Positions 10,617-22,318 are shown, numbered from the stretch's first letter. The stretch is DNA of 64,000 bases from Chenopodium formosanum (GCA_024500155.1 CM044866.1:42771501-42835500), one strand, 5' to 3'. The notes: a model not told the origin generated them from the sequence alone. Program-made: numbers and translations.

Positions 10617-13600
10617 CAGATATAGGTACAACATCATCCCCTTGATGCAGAATCCATGACAGCGCCAGCTGAGCTGGAGTGCATCCGTATTTCTTTGAAA
10701 GATTAGCCAGCCGAGAATATATTACGTAGTATCTTGTTTTTGTCCAAATTTTCCCCTTGAAACCAAGGATGTGAAGTCTAGAAAAATGAAACAATAGCCA
10801 CTTAAGTCCTTCAACAACCCTTGTTCATGGCCAGGTGGAGGGGAAAGATGGAAGGGAAAGGATGTGTGAAAATCCAAATCGGTCATCAGCTTTTGTCATA
10901 CCAGAATATTGTTTTCTGGTAATGTCTCTACGACAGCTTTGCCCCCAAAAAATCCATGACCAAGAGGACTGTAAGGAACAATACCAATGCCCAGCTCTCT
11001 GTTGAAAAAATATAGCAGGTTTACACTCGTTAGTTATATACTTCGTATACAGACTATAAATACAGTATCACATACATATATACAAGAAATCTTGACACCC
11101 TTCAAGCAATTATATATTATTATATGTTATACGAAGTATGTATGTATACATGTATCAATTGACCAACCCAAGATAATAGAAACAGAAGCTGCAAATTTTA
11201 GCAAGTAATAACATGTTATGAGATTTGAACTTCTAGAAAAAGCTAAGATGAAGAAAGAGTAACAGTGCGGAAAGATGCATGGTAACTTCAATAAGTACTA
11301 ACAAAAAAAGCATCGTACACTGGAATCCGTGGATAATTATTAGCAGTAGACATGAATAACTAACCTACAGATGGGAACTATCTCTTCTTCGATGTCACGT
11401 GTCCAAAGAGACCACTCCATTTGAACAGCAGTGACAGGATGAATTGCATGTGCTCTTCTTATTGTGTCTACACTGGCCTCTGATAGTCCAATGTATCTAA
11501 TTTTTCCTTCAACTAGTTTCTTCAGTTCGCCCATCTAGAAGCACATTCAAATAACATGAATGGGAGTTATTGAGAAAATTATTCCACACGATTCACCATA
11601 CTTTTAGACAAAAAATGCTTCAGACAAAAATCGGATTCTTTTTCCTAAAACTTACAGAGCCAATATAAACAAAGGTACACTGGATGGATGGCTTACTGTT
11701 CCTCTATTGGTACTGAAGTGTCTATACGGTGTTGGTAATACAAATCAATATAGTCTACACCAAGACGATTCAAGCTAGTTTCACAGCATGAACGTACATA
11801 TTCTGGAGTACCCTTCACTTCCATAAATCCAGATCCAAGTAGTCCAATGTTCACAATTCCAAACTTCGTGGCTAACTGTTACCTTTTCTCTTGGCAACTG
11901 TTTGAGCGCCTGCATAGTGTACACGTATAGGTACATTTCATACATGTCAGTAGTCGATTTAAAACTGCAAGAACACATAGAGGCAAACAAGCATCTCAAA
12001 ACCTTGGATCATTACTCCCTCCATCCCTACATAATAGGCCACAGTTTTTTGGGGTCATTTTTCACTACTTTCAGGAATTTTGAATCTAGCTCCATCATAG
12101 AAATGTAGTCTTTCTTTGGAACTCTTAGTTAAGGGTACCATGCAGTAGTTTTATGTTTACAAACTAAAGTGGCCATGTAACTGGGACGGCCTGAATAAGA
12201 TATGTGGCACTATTATCCAAGGACTGAGGGATGTAAGTCACATACAACAATCTCTAACTGCAGTAATTATCATGTTGTCTTTACTTGAAATAATTCCATT
12301 TCACAGTTGTAGACTTGTATTAATATACTTTTCCTATGACACATCTATTGATGAATGTACTTTACAAATGGTGCTAGTTCATAAGGAAGAAGGATGGAAA
12401 TGATTGTTACACCACATTTTTGTCAGCTACTAATGCAACACATTCCTATCAGAGATGTCTGTGAAAGAGAAAGCAGCATGAAAAACTCAACAAGCACGAT
12501 GTTATGCAGAGCAATGCATACCTTACCAACAAGGAATTCATCTGTAGAAGCTCCATACACATCTGCTGTATCAAAGAATGTTATTCCTTTATTAAATGCA
12601 TCCTTAATTATAGAAATTCCATCGGTTTCAGAAACAGGAGCATTGTAGACTCCAGATAAGCCCATGCATCCAAACCCAACTTCGAGACCTACAAAATATG
12701 TTGTAAAAATTTAAATTGAATAGAAACCTTCTCGGCTCCTCATCCAGTTTAAGCAAAAGGTGTATAAATTTATGACTTTCTTATCAGCAAAAAGCGAATG
12801 AGTATGTACAATAGAAGCACTTGGTGACAGAATTTACGTATAGGCAGATATGTTACAGGTTTCTAAATCTATATTTCGTCTCTGACTCTGAGATAACAAG
12901 GACTTCAGATCTAATCTACCAGTGTATACAGAAGCTAAAATGAGTTGCTATACGATTCACTAGCACACAGTTCAAATCAGTCGTTATATGGAGAACAAGT
13001 AAATAATTTATCAACAATAACAGTCCTAGAATTTCTTCTTTGTACTTGAATTAAACAGTATGTCCTGTCTAAGTTGATTTTTCTCTGATCACATTGCAAG
13101 TTTGCCTAATATCCTTTGGGTGCTTATGCAATAGACCAAGGAGTTAAGACAAAAATAGACTTCGTATGTCGTTGGCTCCTAATTATGTTCTTGGCATATT
13201 ACACTTCATATTATTAAGAAATATTGTGGAGATCATGTTAAGACAGAGAGAGTATTTATATATCATCATTTCAAAACATTTTTCGGATTTGCACTTCAAT
13301 AACGGCAACTCAACACTATAAAGTCTATAACCAATTCATATGATCACTCACTCTATCATGACCCTTCGATTACATTTCTAACCTTATTTTTTTACCCCAA
13401 ATCGTTAAAGGGTGGTTCAATTCAACACCCTTCAATTACATTTCTAAACATTTTTACTCCAAATCGTTAAATTCGACGATTAGAACGAAAACCCATAAAA
13501 GAGACATCAAAAGAAATGACCAAAACCCAATCAACCATACAAGGAGTAACTCAAACACAAATAAATTGCAATCCCAAATCATGATCATGTAATTCATATA

Positions 13601-13753
13601 ATAACTAAATATTACGGAGTATTAAATTCAAAAAAGACAATTAGTAGAAATTGAAAACAGAGAAAATGTGGTTTCCTTTTTTTAATTCATTACCTCCAAA
13701 CCTTGGGTACCCAGTTTCACTCTTGCCACTTCTACTCCCTCTTTTGCTGCCAT
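10617..13753 (-). pseudogene. Aldo-keto reductase pseudogene, second copy
   Basis: Paralogue of the gene at 1-3547 with the same exon order: 13694-13753, 12522-12688, 11697-11909, 11365-11534, 10902-10998 and 10617-10777. Damage seen by comparison: a 1-bp deletion in the GGGG run at about 12675; a 1-bp insertion near 11879 giving a frame that stops at 11781; a 1-bp loss at the end of exon 3 (GAGGAACA at the donor); a 3-bp in-frame deletion in exon 4 (LVEGK for LVEEGK); and a net 7-bp insertion in exon 6 near 10724. The last exon is absent. Introns also align, including a Stowaway-like MITE, so this is a DNA-level duplication and not a retrocopy. Transcription cannot be excluded, but a working enzyme can. 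Confidence 0.88.
12015..12233. mobile_element. Stowaway-like MITE shared with first reductase copy
   Basis: ACTCCCTCCATCCC at the left after TA and GGACTGAGGGATG before TA on the right. Better preserved ends than the matching copy at 1272-1497. Confidence 0.55.
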
Positions 13754-13909
13754 TTTCTCTCTTTCTCTCTCCTCTTCTCACTTACACAGTAAAACCCCAA
13801 CTCAGAACTCACATTTTCACCCAACAAGCATACTTCACTACTTCTCTCTCTTCACTTTTCTCTTCACTATTTTTCTCTCTCTCCAACTTTCCGGCGGTTT
13901 CAAAGCAAT

Positions 13910-13987
13910 ATGGCAAGTCGGGGAAAGGAGCCGGCGAGGTTTGCGACGGCTCCGGCGACGGCTGGGATAACCCATGCAGCCCGGAAT
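13910..13987 (+). CDS. Orphan first-exon-like coding piece
   Basis: An ATG at 13910 opens 26 codons (MASRGKEPARFATAPATAGI and six more) ending exactly at a consensus donor GTAAGT at 13988. GC content rises sharply here, and a CT-rich leader (13760-13890) typical of plant 5' leaders precedes it. It is divergent from the reductase copy starting at 13753, 156 bp away, so the two may have shared a promoter. I do not recognise the protein and find no convincing following exon. It could be the 5' remnant of a deleted gene or the first exon of a transcript with a very long intron. Confidence 0.45.
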
Positions 13988-14493
13988 GTAAGTTTATTCT
14001 GCAAATAATTACAAAGGTTAAATATTTGTGTTTAATTATCTGCGTAAATTAGAAAAAAAAAAAAAAAAAAAATTGATAATTTGTTGTTTTCTTGTATTGT
14101 TGCTGGAATAATCCCCTTTTTTTTAATTTTTTGGGTGGTAAATAATTTAAAATACAAAATTAATTAATTAAGTTAAAGTCAAAATTGGGGTTTTTTTTAA
14201 AGGGGATTGAAGTCAAATTTTTGTTTATATGATTAATTATACTTGTGTGTAACAATGACATTTTGAGGGTGGTTTTTTTGTTTGCTTGTTTGCTTGTTTT
14301 TACCGTTTATTTATTTTTAATTTTGAGTTTGGATATGAAAAGAACAAATAAATTGTTGTTATTATTGATTATTACATGTTTGATTCGAAGTAAATAGTAA
14401 TGTGGTGTTAGCTACTGTGAATGTTTGAATGGTAGAATATAATGATTATTGATTATATAAATACTACTTCGTGTAGAGTATGGTAAGAAAGGA

Positions 14494-16526
14494 ATGGAGA
14501 TATCTAACATGATATATGGCTCTGGTGCTTTGCAAACTCGAGTTGGATGTAATGATACTTATGTGTGGAGGGAGAGGGAGGCTGCACGGTTGAGCCATCC
14601 CATGAGCTATGCCAATAATGCCCATTTCGGCGAGGCTAATCGCCCTTTTGATCATGAGGATTGGGTTGATGAGGATGAGGATGAGGACGAGGATGAAGAT
14701 GATTCTGAGTTCGAGGTTGGTGTTGATAAGGTTAAGGATGGTGTTTATAAGGTGCCTCCACTCCCAGGGACATCTTATACTGTACACGGAGGTCAGGGTA
14801 AAGGAGTGGCATTTGTCGAAAAAGAGACGAGTACTAGGAAGACTAGTGATAAGCCTAAACCGGTAGATGATGATTCTTGGATTGTTAAGGGAGACATGCC
14901 GGGTGGCCCATCTGATGGTTCTGTCATTCCTAGCTATGGAGGTCATGTTGCTAGGCGGATTTGGGAAGGAAAACCAAGGGGTGTGTTAAAATGCTACAAC
15001 TTAACCAATGATTGTGAGGCTCTTGTTGGATGGAAAAAGACGTTGTTGCCTTTATTGAAGGCACGGATTGATGCAACTGGATTGGGTCACTTACCATCTT
15101 GCATGTTTAAACACATTGATATGCCGTTGATTTCTGCATTTGTGGAGCGGTGGCAGCCTGACACGAATTCTTTTCACTTGCCGTTTGGATAAATGACGAT
15201 TATGCTGCATGATGTATGGCAGATCCTCCGCATTCCAGTAGATGGTTGTTTGAATACTTCCCAAAGTAGCTCTAAGGATTTGATTCAGGATATGTCTGAG
15301 CTACTTGGAAGGACCCCAGACGAGCTTGTTGATCCTTCTACACCTCATTGGAGTGATGATGGTGTCTCCATCGAATCTATTCTAGCTTTGTGCCGTTATG
15401 GTACATCGGTTGATGATCTTGATACAAAGTTCACCAGTTGGATGTTTTTGATGCTTGGTGCTTCATTATTTGTTGATAAGAATGAGAGTAGGATTAGACC
15501 TTCTAGCATACTTGAGGTAAATTATGATTGTGATTTAGGAAAGATTCCTAAGTATGCGTGGGGTGCTGCAACTTTGGCATTTCTGTACCGGCAGCTAGGG
15601 GTTGCTAGTCGGGGTGCATGTGATGGCATTGCTGGTTGTCTGACGCTTCTACAAGCATGGATATATGAGTACTTCCCTTGTTTCCGACCTCACCAAAAAC
15701 GACTAACTCGTGGCCCTAATGACCCTCGCTCTCTTATGTGGAGCACCAAGATGGAGGACAATAATGAGGCCCGACTGCGTTCGATTCGTACCCATCTAGA
15801 TTATTTGACAGCCTTGGAGGTATATGTCTTACAAAAATTACAATATCTTCACATTTTCAAGCTAGTATCCTTTATTATTTGTACTTATGCTGTCTACTTT
15901 CTACATGTAGGTGAATTGGCTGCCTTATGGTCCTAATCCTGCTTCCATTGTGCCAAGGACCTTATTCCTGGGGTGGCTTCGGTATCAGGATATCATTGAG
16001 CCGTATATGCCTGAACGGGTTTTACGCCAGTTAGGCTACAAGCAGGTGATTCCTTCATCAATTTCTAGGCCAGAGAAGGCTTACAGGCCAGAGGACAGCA
16101 AGTTATATAATGTTGAGTTTCCCGTCATGGCCACTGAGTCAACTTGGCAAATCTTTCCTAGAGGATCCAAGCTAATTCTCTCCGAGTTTCAGCGTAATTT
16201 GAATCCTAGTGCCTGTTCTCCGGACTATGATGATTGGTTCTTTCATGTATCACATCGTTTTTTAGTTGATGAGGATTGTTCAATGGATCGCACAAACGCT
16301 GCATATGTAAGTATCATTTAGCTCTATAATTTAAATGCACCGGATTTGCAGGTTGCGTTTAACATTGACATTTACTTAAATTCTAATACATATGTAGTGG
16401 ATGAGTCATATGCTTACACTCATACAACCTTGGATGGATGCTGGAGATATTATGCCAACCAAAGAGACCAGAGATGTTGCTGGCACGGTAGATGATCTCA
16501 TTCGTCGATGGAACATAGCTAAATGA
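14494..16526 (+). pseudogene. Plant mobile domain (PMD/MAIN-like) gene with one nonsense codon
   Basis: Three exons join in phase 0: 14494-15819, 15911-16306 and 16398-16526, ending with TGA. The product resembles the aminotransferase-like plant mobile domain (PF10536) family, to which MAIN/MAIL proteins and serine/threonine phosphatase 7 long-form homologues belong; related domains also occur in transposons. An acidic tract (EDEDEDEDED) lies near residue 65, and PMD-like blocks follow: FVERWQPDTNSFHLPFG, MTIMLHDVWQILRIPVDG, YAWGAATLAFLYRQL and LQAWIYEYFP. A TAA at 15190-15192 stands where the family normally has Glu (PFGEMT), a one-base change. The frame is otherwise open for about 617 codons. 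Either a recent pseudogene, or a short 232-residue product is made. The downstream ATG at 15193 could reinitiate. Confidence 0.75.
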
Positions 16527-17289
16527 ATTGTAATATTAATCATCTGTTTGATTTAATTACTATCGTTGTACTCCGTAACTAACGAGATTTTTAGTTGAAC
16601 GATAATTTGGACTTAAATCTTTATATTTGTCAAATTGTCATTCGTTTCATTTGTCTACTAGATTAACTCCTATAATAAAAGAATTTATAATAGTGTAAAC
16701 TTCAAATACATATCAGTCAAAATATGTAAAATCTTTGTATTACGTACGATATTATTAACATAAACCAAACTATAAAAACTAAAATAATATAAACAAAAGA
16801 AAATTCATGTCTACTACAAAATTTTGCAAACTTTGTAATTAGATGGAATAATCACATATATAAAAGGTTGATATTTATTTTCCTTAAAAATTTTAAAACA
16901 AAAAGTATTGAAAACTAAAAAGTTTAATGTAATGTATTAAACTACTTTGCAATCAATAGTTAGATTTAAAAAAATAATAATAAAATAAAATAAAATGAAA
17001 AAAAAAGTTTAGGCAGGAAAAAAATGAATGAGAAGCTGACACGTGTACAATTTGAAAAAAGTAATGATGTCAGCGGTTGTTACTTTATTAATATTTATAG
17101 ATTGGTATTTTTAATTTTGTTTTTTAATTAGGATAAAATAAATAAATAGTTTTTTTTTTTTTTTTTTTTTTTTTTGAAACACAAATAAATAAATAGTTTA
17201 CTAGTAGTATAAAAAGTTGATAATTTAAAACTACATGTTAAATTGAATTAAACAAGATTTTACATAAATATATCACAGAGTATGTCTTA
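16527..17289. other. AT-rich spacer, nothing recognised
   Basis: Poly-A and poly-T rich sequence with long homopolymers (T run at about 17151-17174). No exon or element ends seen. Confidence 0.4.
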
Positions 17290-17437
17290 GGGCCTGTTTT
17301 CTTCAGATTATTTTCAGTTCAGTTAAGCTCAGCTCCAATAAGTTCAGTTCAGTTTTTGTTTCCTTCTCTCATAAAATATTCAGTTCAGTTTAGTTCAGTT
17401 CCAATAGGTTCAATTCAGTCAATTAGAACAGACCCTA
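17290..17437. mobile_element. TTCAG-type Harbinger-like MITE, copy A
   Basis: GGGCCTGTTTTCTTC at the left and AGAACAGACCC at the right, interior of repeated TTCAG units. TTA lies before the left end and again just after the right end. Confidence 0.55.
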
Positions 17438-17440
17438 TTA

Positions 17441-18953
17441 AGCGCGGGGAAATTAGGTCGTCGACTAACCTCCTCACGGCCAAACAAAATTTATTATAAT
17501 CCTAAACTAACCCCTAAACAAGTTTAGTGGTAAGTTCGGAGTCGAACCACAAGGAACGGTAATGTTGGATTGTTCTCGATCTAATGCTTAAGCTACGCCG
17601 AAGTCGGTTTATGGATAGTGGACACTACAACTACACTAACACACATATAAAGATCAAGATATTATAAAGTCTACTAGGGGCAAAGATCCACTTTGAACAA
17701 TTAACAAGTTAATGGGAATCGATTTGATAATCAATCATGCAAAGAAAGAATTAAAATGAGAATTAATTACACTCAAGAGCAATCTCTCAAATTCCTAGCC
17801 TAGATCCCTCATTGACTAGGTGTATAGAAGAAATTTACCCAAAATGCAATCAAATACATAAATTCTAATTCACAATCCCTTGTCAAACTAGAACTAACAT
17901 GCAATTAAGTTTGCTATCTTGGGAGATCAATCCAATCTAAAACAAACAACATGCCATCATCAATTCAATCAATTTAATCACACAATTATCATCAAATTTA
18001 TCTCAAGTAACTCAATTAACCATACCAAAGCTTCACTCAACACCTAGTAGAATGAAATCTACTTAAACATGATTAACAAAGCAATTAATAAAGCATAAAG
18101 AGAGAAAAGAGTAAGAAATGCTCATTGATATAAAATGGAGATCTTCAAATCATCAAATTCCTCCTTTGGTTATCCAAAATCCATGAAAACCATTGTTTCT
18201 CTCACTTTCTCTCTCCAAAATTTGAGAGTTTCTCTCTCTAAAAACCTAAAACTAACCTAAAACTACTGAAAATATGAATTCCCCCCTCTAAAATGAGCAA
18301 AAAATCTATTTATAGCCCTTACTAAATTGCCTAGGAAGCTCCGCAAAAAGTCGAGCAGCGCGTAGTGGAGCGGGCGTGCACCCCCTCAGGAGCGGGCGCT
18401 CCAAACTTTCTGCCAAACTTCAAAATTGCACACCCTGTGAGGAGCGGGCGTGCGGCCTTGAGGAGCGGGCGCTCCTGGCTGCGGACTGGGCAAACTGCTC
18501 AGCTTCAAATGAGCATATCTCCCACGTTTTACATCGGAATTGAGCATGTGACCTGTCGTTGGAAAGCTCTCAAGATAAGATTTCATCTCCAATTGGAATC
18601 GCCCCAAAATGTTTTGTAGATCAAAAGATATAGGCGTTTGAAGTATGATCTTTGCAAATCAAGTGCACATTTCTTCATTACTTGTTCTTTTATGTTTTAT
18701 ATTTCTTCAATCTTGAGCAATGAACTTATCCAAGTGTTCCTAAAAATAAGAGTAAACCAATAAAGTTTAATCTAATGTCATAAGCCACCAAAATATGCAA
18801 GAAAAGCCAAAATTGAGCAATAACGACATTTCACACATAAACATGACAAATGTAGTAAAACGTTATTAAAACCAAGTAAAAAGATAGAAAAACTATGAAA
18901 AACTAACTAGAAAACTCCTAAAAATAGCGACATAAATGACACTTATCACCTAT
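17441..18953 (-). mobile_element. Probable LTR or LTR-derived fragment with GC-rich motif block
   Basis: Read on the minus strand the sequence opens with TGATAAGTGTCATTTATG, a typical LTR-style start, and contains GGTTCGACTCCGAAC near its far end. A block at 18365-18485 is unusually GC-rich and has four copies of GAGCGGGCG. No protein-coding frame of interest was found; short open frames across the GC block are probably chance. No primer site or second LTR is seen, so solo LTR is the best guess. Confidence 0.4.
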
Positions 18954-18999
18954 ACTTATCAAAGTTCTTCATTCTGCAATTAGAATTTGTTAAATACAC

Positions 19000-19130
19000 C
19001 CAGGTGTACCGTACACTCGGATAATCTGCTCATTAATTTTTGCTCAGTTAATAAATGAGCAAACTTTTTTTTGCTCATTTATAAAATGAGCAAACTTTAA
19101 TGAGTAAATAACCTGGGTGTACAGAAGACT
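19000..19130. repeat. Short inverted-repeat element
   Basis: ACACCCAGGTGTAC on the left and CCTGGGTGTAC on the right bracket repeated TGAGCAAACTTT and TTTGCTCATTTA units. It can fold on itself. MITE-like. Confidence 0.45.
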
Positions 19131-19167
19131 CTCTTCTTCAATTGGATATTTTTCTCAAAATTATTTA

Positions 19168-19480
19168 CCCGTTCACTTCACCTAATTTTTGCTGAACTGA
19201 AATTATTTTTACCGAAACGAAATTATATTTGCTGAACTTAAATTATTTTTACTGAACTTAAATTAATTTTGCTAAACTAAAATTATTTTTGCTGAACTAA
19301 AATTATTTTTACAGATTTTCTATTATAATTCTTCTTTAAGAAAAATGAATTTTACTGAACTGAACTTATTTTTACTGAACTGAAATTATTTTTACTGAAC
19401 TAAAAGAACTGAATTTAATTTTACTAAACTAAAATTATTTTTACTTAATATTATTTTTTTAAGGTGAAGTGAACAGGGCC
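19168..19480. mobile_element. TTCAG-family MITE, long subtype, copy B
   Basis: CCCGTTCACTTCACC and GGTGAAGTGAACAGGGCC at the ends, adjacent to TTA and TAA. The interior is a run of CTGAACT(G/T)AAATTATTTTTA units. Same subtype as 60333-60643. Confidence 0.65.
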
Positions 19481-19729
19481 TAATTGAAAAATATTTGTAA
19501 TGAATTAAACAAGATTTTACATTAATATTTTTATGTCCCCTCCAGATTATTTGCAGCATTTTTACTTGTGTAACATTTTAATTTGCAACACAATGGTATA
19601 ATTATTTGTCAATTTTTCCAATTAAAGTGTTAGGTGTGTTTATCAAGACATGAGATCAAATCTCAAGAATATATTAATGTCTTTTATGACTTATCACTAT
19701 GCCCAAAAAATATTTTTCTCTAAATATTG

Positions 19730-20235
19730 TTGGGAAAAAATTCAATTCCCAAATTACAGTCTTTTTTGTATTATTCCCACCATACCGTGCACATTACCAG
19801 TTTATTGTACTTTATTTTTTTTACGGTTTAATTGAAAAATCGCCACTTGAAGTAGCGGTTTCTATAGTTAAAAACTAGGTTTTCCCCCCACTTGCTTGCG
19901 TGGGGTAAAGTGGGAATTTAAGAAGAATACGATTTTTATATATGGAATTGGAAGTTTTTCTAGCATTTATTGAAAGAGCTCTAAAGTAGTATAAATGATA
20001 TTTCAACATTTTTTAAAAAACAACCAACAATTTATTCAACGCTTTCCTTAAATAATGTTGGGGGAAAATCCAATTCCGCCTAAATTACGATCTCTTTTGT
20101 ATCATTCGGTTATTCTCCACTATATTGTCCACGTCACCGGTTTATCGTGCTTTTTTCGGTTTAATTGGAAAACCGCCAGTTGAAGTAATTGGGTTCTCAA
20201 GTAAATCGTTACTTGTAGTGCCGGTTTTCCAATTA
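19730..20235. repeat. Two related palindromic repeat units
   Basis: About 330 bp apart, two segments share GGGAAAAxTTCAATTCCxAATTACxxTC, ACCxTGxxCAC and a gene-free palindrome of the ACCGCCACTTGAAGTAGCGGT type (19845-19870 and 20155-20230). The motif CCACTTGCTTGCGTGGGGTAA at 19890-19910 reappears in related form near 20762. Related to the outer element at 8095-8697. Confidence 0.5.
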
Positions 20236-20262
20236 AACTATCAATGATCATCAATCTATCAA

Positions 20263-20330
20263 TCAATAACTATATACTAAAAGACACACCAGCAATGACA
20301 CGTGTCATTTCCTAGTGTGTCCTAAGGCTC
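20263..20330 (+). mobile_element. Helitron 5' end fragment
   Basis: TCAATAACTATATACTAAAA follows an A, then GACAC and GACACGTGTC. It closely matches the 5' end of the element at 51161. No matching 3' hairpin plus CTAG was found, so it is truncated or overwritten. Confidence 0.45.
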
Positions 20331-20631
20331 TTTTTTTTTAATTATATTAAAGAAACAAATCTTATAAAATTCAATCCCTAATCTGTTCCAAAAAAAAAAA
20401 AAAAAAAAAATATCCCTAATGTATGACATTATAATTAATTAGAATAAAAAAATTTTAACATGTCTTTCATGCAAATATTTATATAGCTATAACCAAAAGA
20501 AAAAAAAAATTCTTAACATAATTTTGATTATTTAACATATCTTTCGTAATCATTCATTTTAATAAAAATTTGCCAACCTATTAAAAAACATAAGGCATTT
20601 AAAGGTTGTGGACTCTATTGTTTTCACTATA

Positions 20632-20810
20632 GGAAACCGCCACTTAGCGGTTTCTATATTTTATAACCACCACTACTTAAGTGGAGGTTTTCTGTTGTGA
20701 AAACTGCTACTTCAAGTGATGGTTTTCAAGTGAACTATTAAAAAAAGAAATTGGTTTTTTCCCACTTGTTTACGTGGTTAATAAAGTGGGAATTTAAGAA
20801 AAAAAAAACA
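20632..20810. repeat. Third palindromic unit of the ACCGC family
   Basis: AACCGCCACTTAGCGGTTTC, then CCACCACTACTTAAGTGGAGG, then CCCACTTGTTTACGTGG and AAGTGGGAATTTAAG, which are shared with 19890-19925. Confidence 0.5.
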
Positions 20811-20819
20811 CTATACTTA

Positions 20820-21228
20820 GAGCACTCTCACTCATAGGCATTTTTTTGCCCATGAGTAGAATTTTATGAAAAAAAATGTAATTTTGGCTTCCTACTCATG
20901 AGCATTAAAGAAAATGCCCATGAGGAAATCCTCAAATGCCCATAGCAATGACAAAAATAATTTGCTACAGTAGCGTGGGCCATAAAACTAAATCAGCAAA
21001 AAAAAAAAGGAAAAAAAGCTATATATATTAAAAAATAATGTGACGATTGTAATGTTTAGAGAGAGAAAAATATGAGAAAGAGTGGTGTGAGTTTTTTTAA
21101 AAGCCCATGAGTGTATGAGAAATTGTAAAAAAAAAAATATGCCCATGAAAAAAAGTGGAAAAGATGAGAAGAAAAAGTGGGTAAAAAGAGAATGACATTT
21201 TTTTATTTGCTCATGAATGAGAGTGGTC
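20820..21228. mobile_element. MITE, GAGCACTCTCACTCAT type
   Basis: Left end GAGCACTCTCACTCAT and right end ATGAATGAGAGTGGTC are imperfect complements. A 3-bp duplication TTA flanks both sides (20817-20819, 21229-21231). GCCCATGAG repeats occur inside. No coding. Confidence 0.65.
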
Positions 21229-21670
21229 TTATGAAATTTGATATTTTGCCAGCATTATTTACCGAAATGGCTCTTATTTTTTTTAGCAATTACTAAATAC
21301 AATACAAAATAACCTAATTGCAGAAATTAATTAATGATACGAAAGTAATAAAAAGACTAGAATACCCTTTTCCAAAATGAAAAAACTGATTCGTCATTTC
21401 ACCAGACTTTTAATTTTTACATTTTTTTATTTTTTATTTTGCAATTCATTTTACTCGCCAATTTTTTTCATTTTATTCCCCATTTCAGTCACCATATTTT
21501 TTTTTATTTTTTATTTTTTTGCAATTCATTTCATTTCACCATTTCCTTTAAAATTCTTCAATATGAGCCCTAGAGACGAAGAAGTCGTTCACAGCTCATA
21601 AACCATCCAGTCTTAGATTTTTTTTTCGTTTGATTTTTTTTGTTGAATTGTTGTAAATTTTCATTATAAG

Positions 21671-21864
21671 TACCCCCGACTATGTTTTTCGGGGGGGGGG
21701 GGTACTATTTACCCCTGGAAATCTTATCCAGGGGGTACTAAAAACCCCCGGAAATCTTATCCGGGGGTACTAGAGACCCCTGGAAATCTATCTTAGCCGG
21801 GGGGTACTGGAGACCCCGGAAATCATATACGGGGAGTGCTAGAGACCTTCGAAAATCTTAGCCG
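21671..21864. repeat. Array of six short hairpin-forming units
   Basis: About six tandem units of 32-37 bp, each of the form ACCCC(C/T)GG, AAATCTTAT, CC(A/G)GGGG, TACTAGAG. Each unit can fold as a hairpin. Where the left arm reads CCCCTGG the right reads CCAGGGG (21711-21736), and where it reads CCCCCGG the right reads CCGGGGG (21744-21767). The first unit includes a 12-G run. Function unknown. Confidence 0.8.
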
Positions 21865-22141
21865 TATAAGATGGAAATTTTATTTTGTTTGATTGTTCAT
21901 TTATTATAGCACATAATTTTCATACCTCAAAAAAATGTCGTAGTGCACTTCATTATTATTGTCTATGAATTTGTATAGTATTGAATATTAAATAGGATTC
22001 AAGATTGAATACGTTAGAATATGATTGTAAATTAAACAGTAGGGATGATTATATAGTTAGGAGTGTACATGATTTAATTTTAATTATTTAACTATTCAAA
22101 AAAAAAAAATTTAATCATTTAAAAAGAGTGTAAAGGATTAA

Positions 22142-22318
22142 GGGTCTATTCACTTCAGATTAATTTCAGTTCAGCTCCAATTAGTTCAATTCAGTTCAGC
22201 TTCAATCAGTTCAGTTTGTTTCAGCTCTTAATTTCCTTCTCTCATAAAATATTCATTTCAGCTTTATTCAGTTAAGTTCAGCTTCAATTAACTCAGTTCA
22301 GTAAATGTGAACAGACCA
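22142..22318. mobile_element. TTCAG-type MITE, copy C
   Basis: GGGTCTATTCACTTC and AAATGTGAACAGACC ends with flanking TAA duplication (22139-22141, 22319-22321). It ends about 320 bp before the SURF1 start codon. Confidence 0.65.

Noticed and set aside
14464..14946. 160-codon open frame on the minus strand
   Set aside because: It is the complement of the plant-mobile-domain exon, including its acidic GAT/GAG tract, and has no family features of its own.
18365..18619. Open frames on both strands over a GC-rich block
   Set aside because: Composition-driven; repeated GAGCGGGCG motifs keep frames open by chance inside LTR-like sequence.
21377..21601. Plus-strand 74-codon hydrophobic frame
   Set aside because: Made of T-rich low-complexity DNA giving Phe/Leu/Ile runs; no exon borders and no family match.
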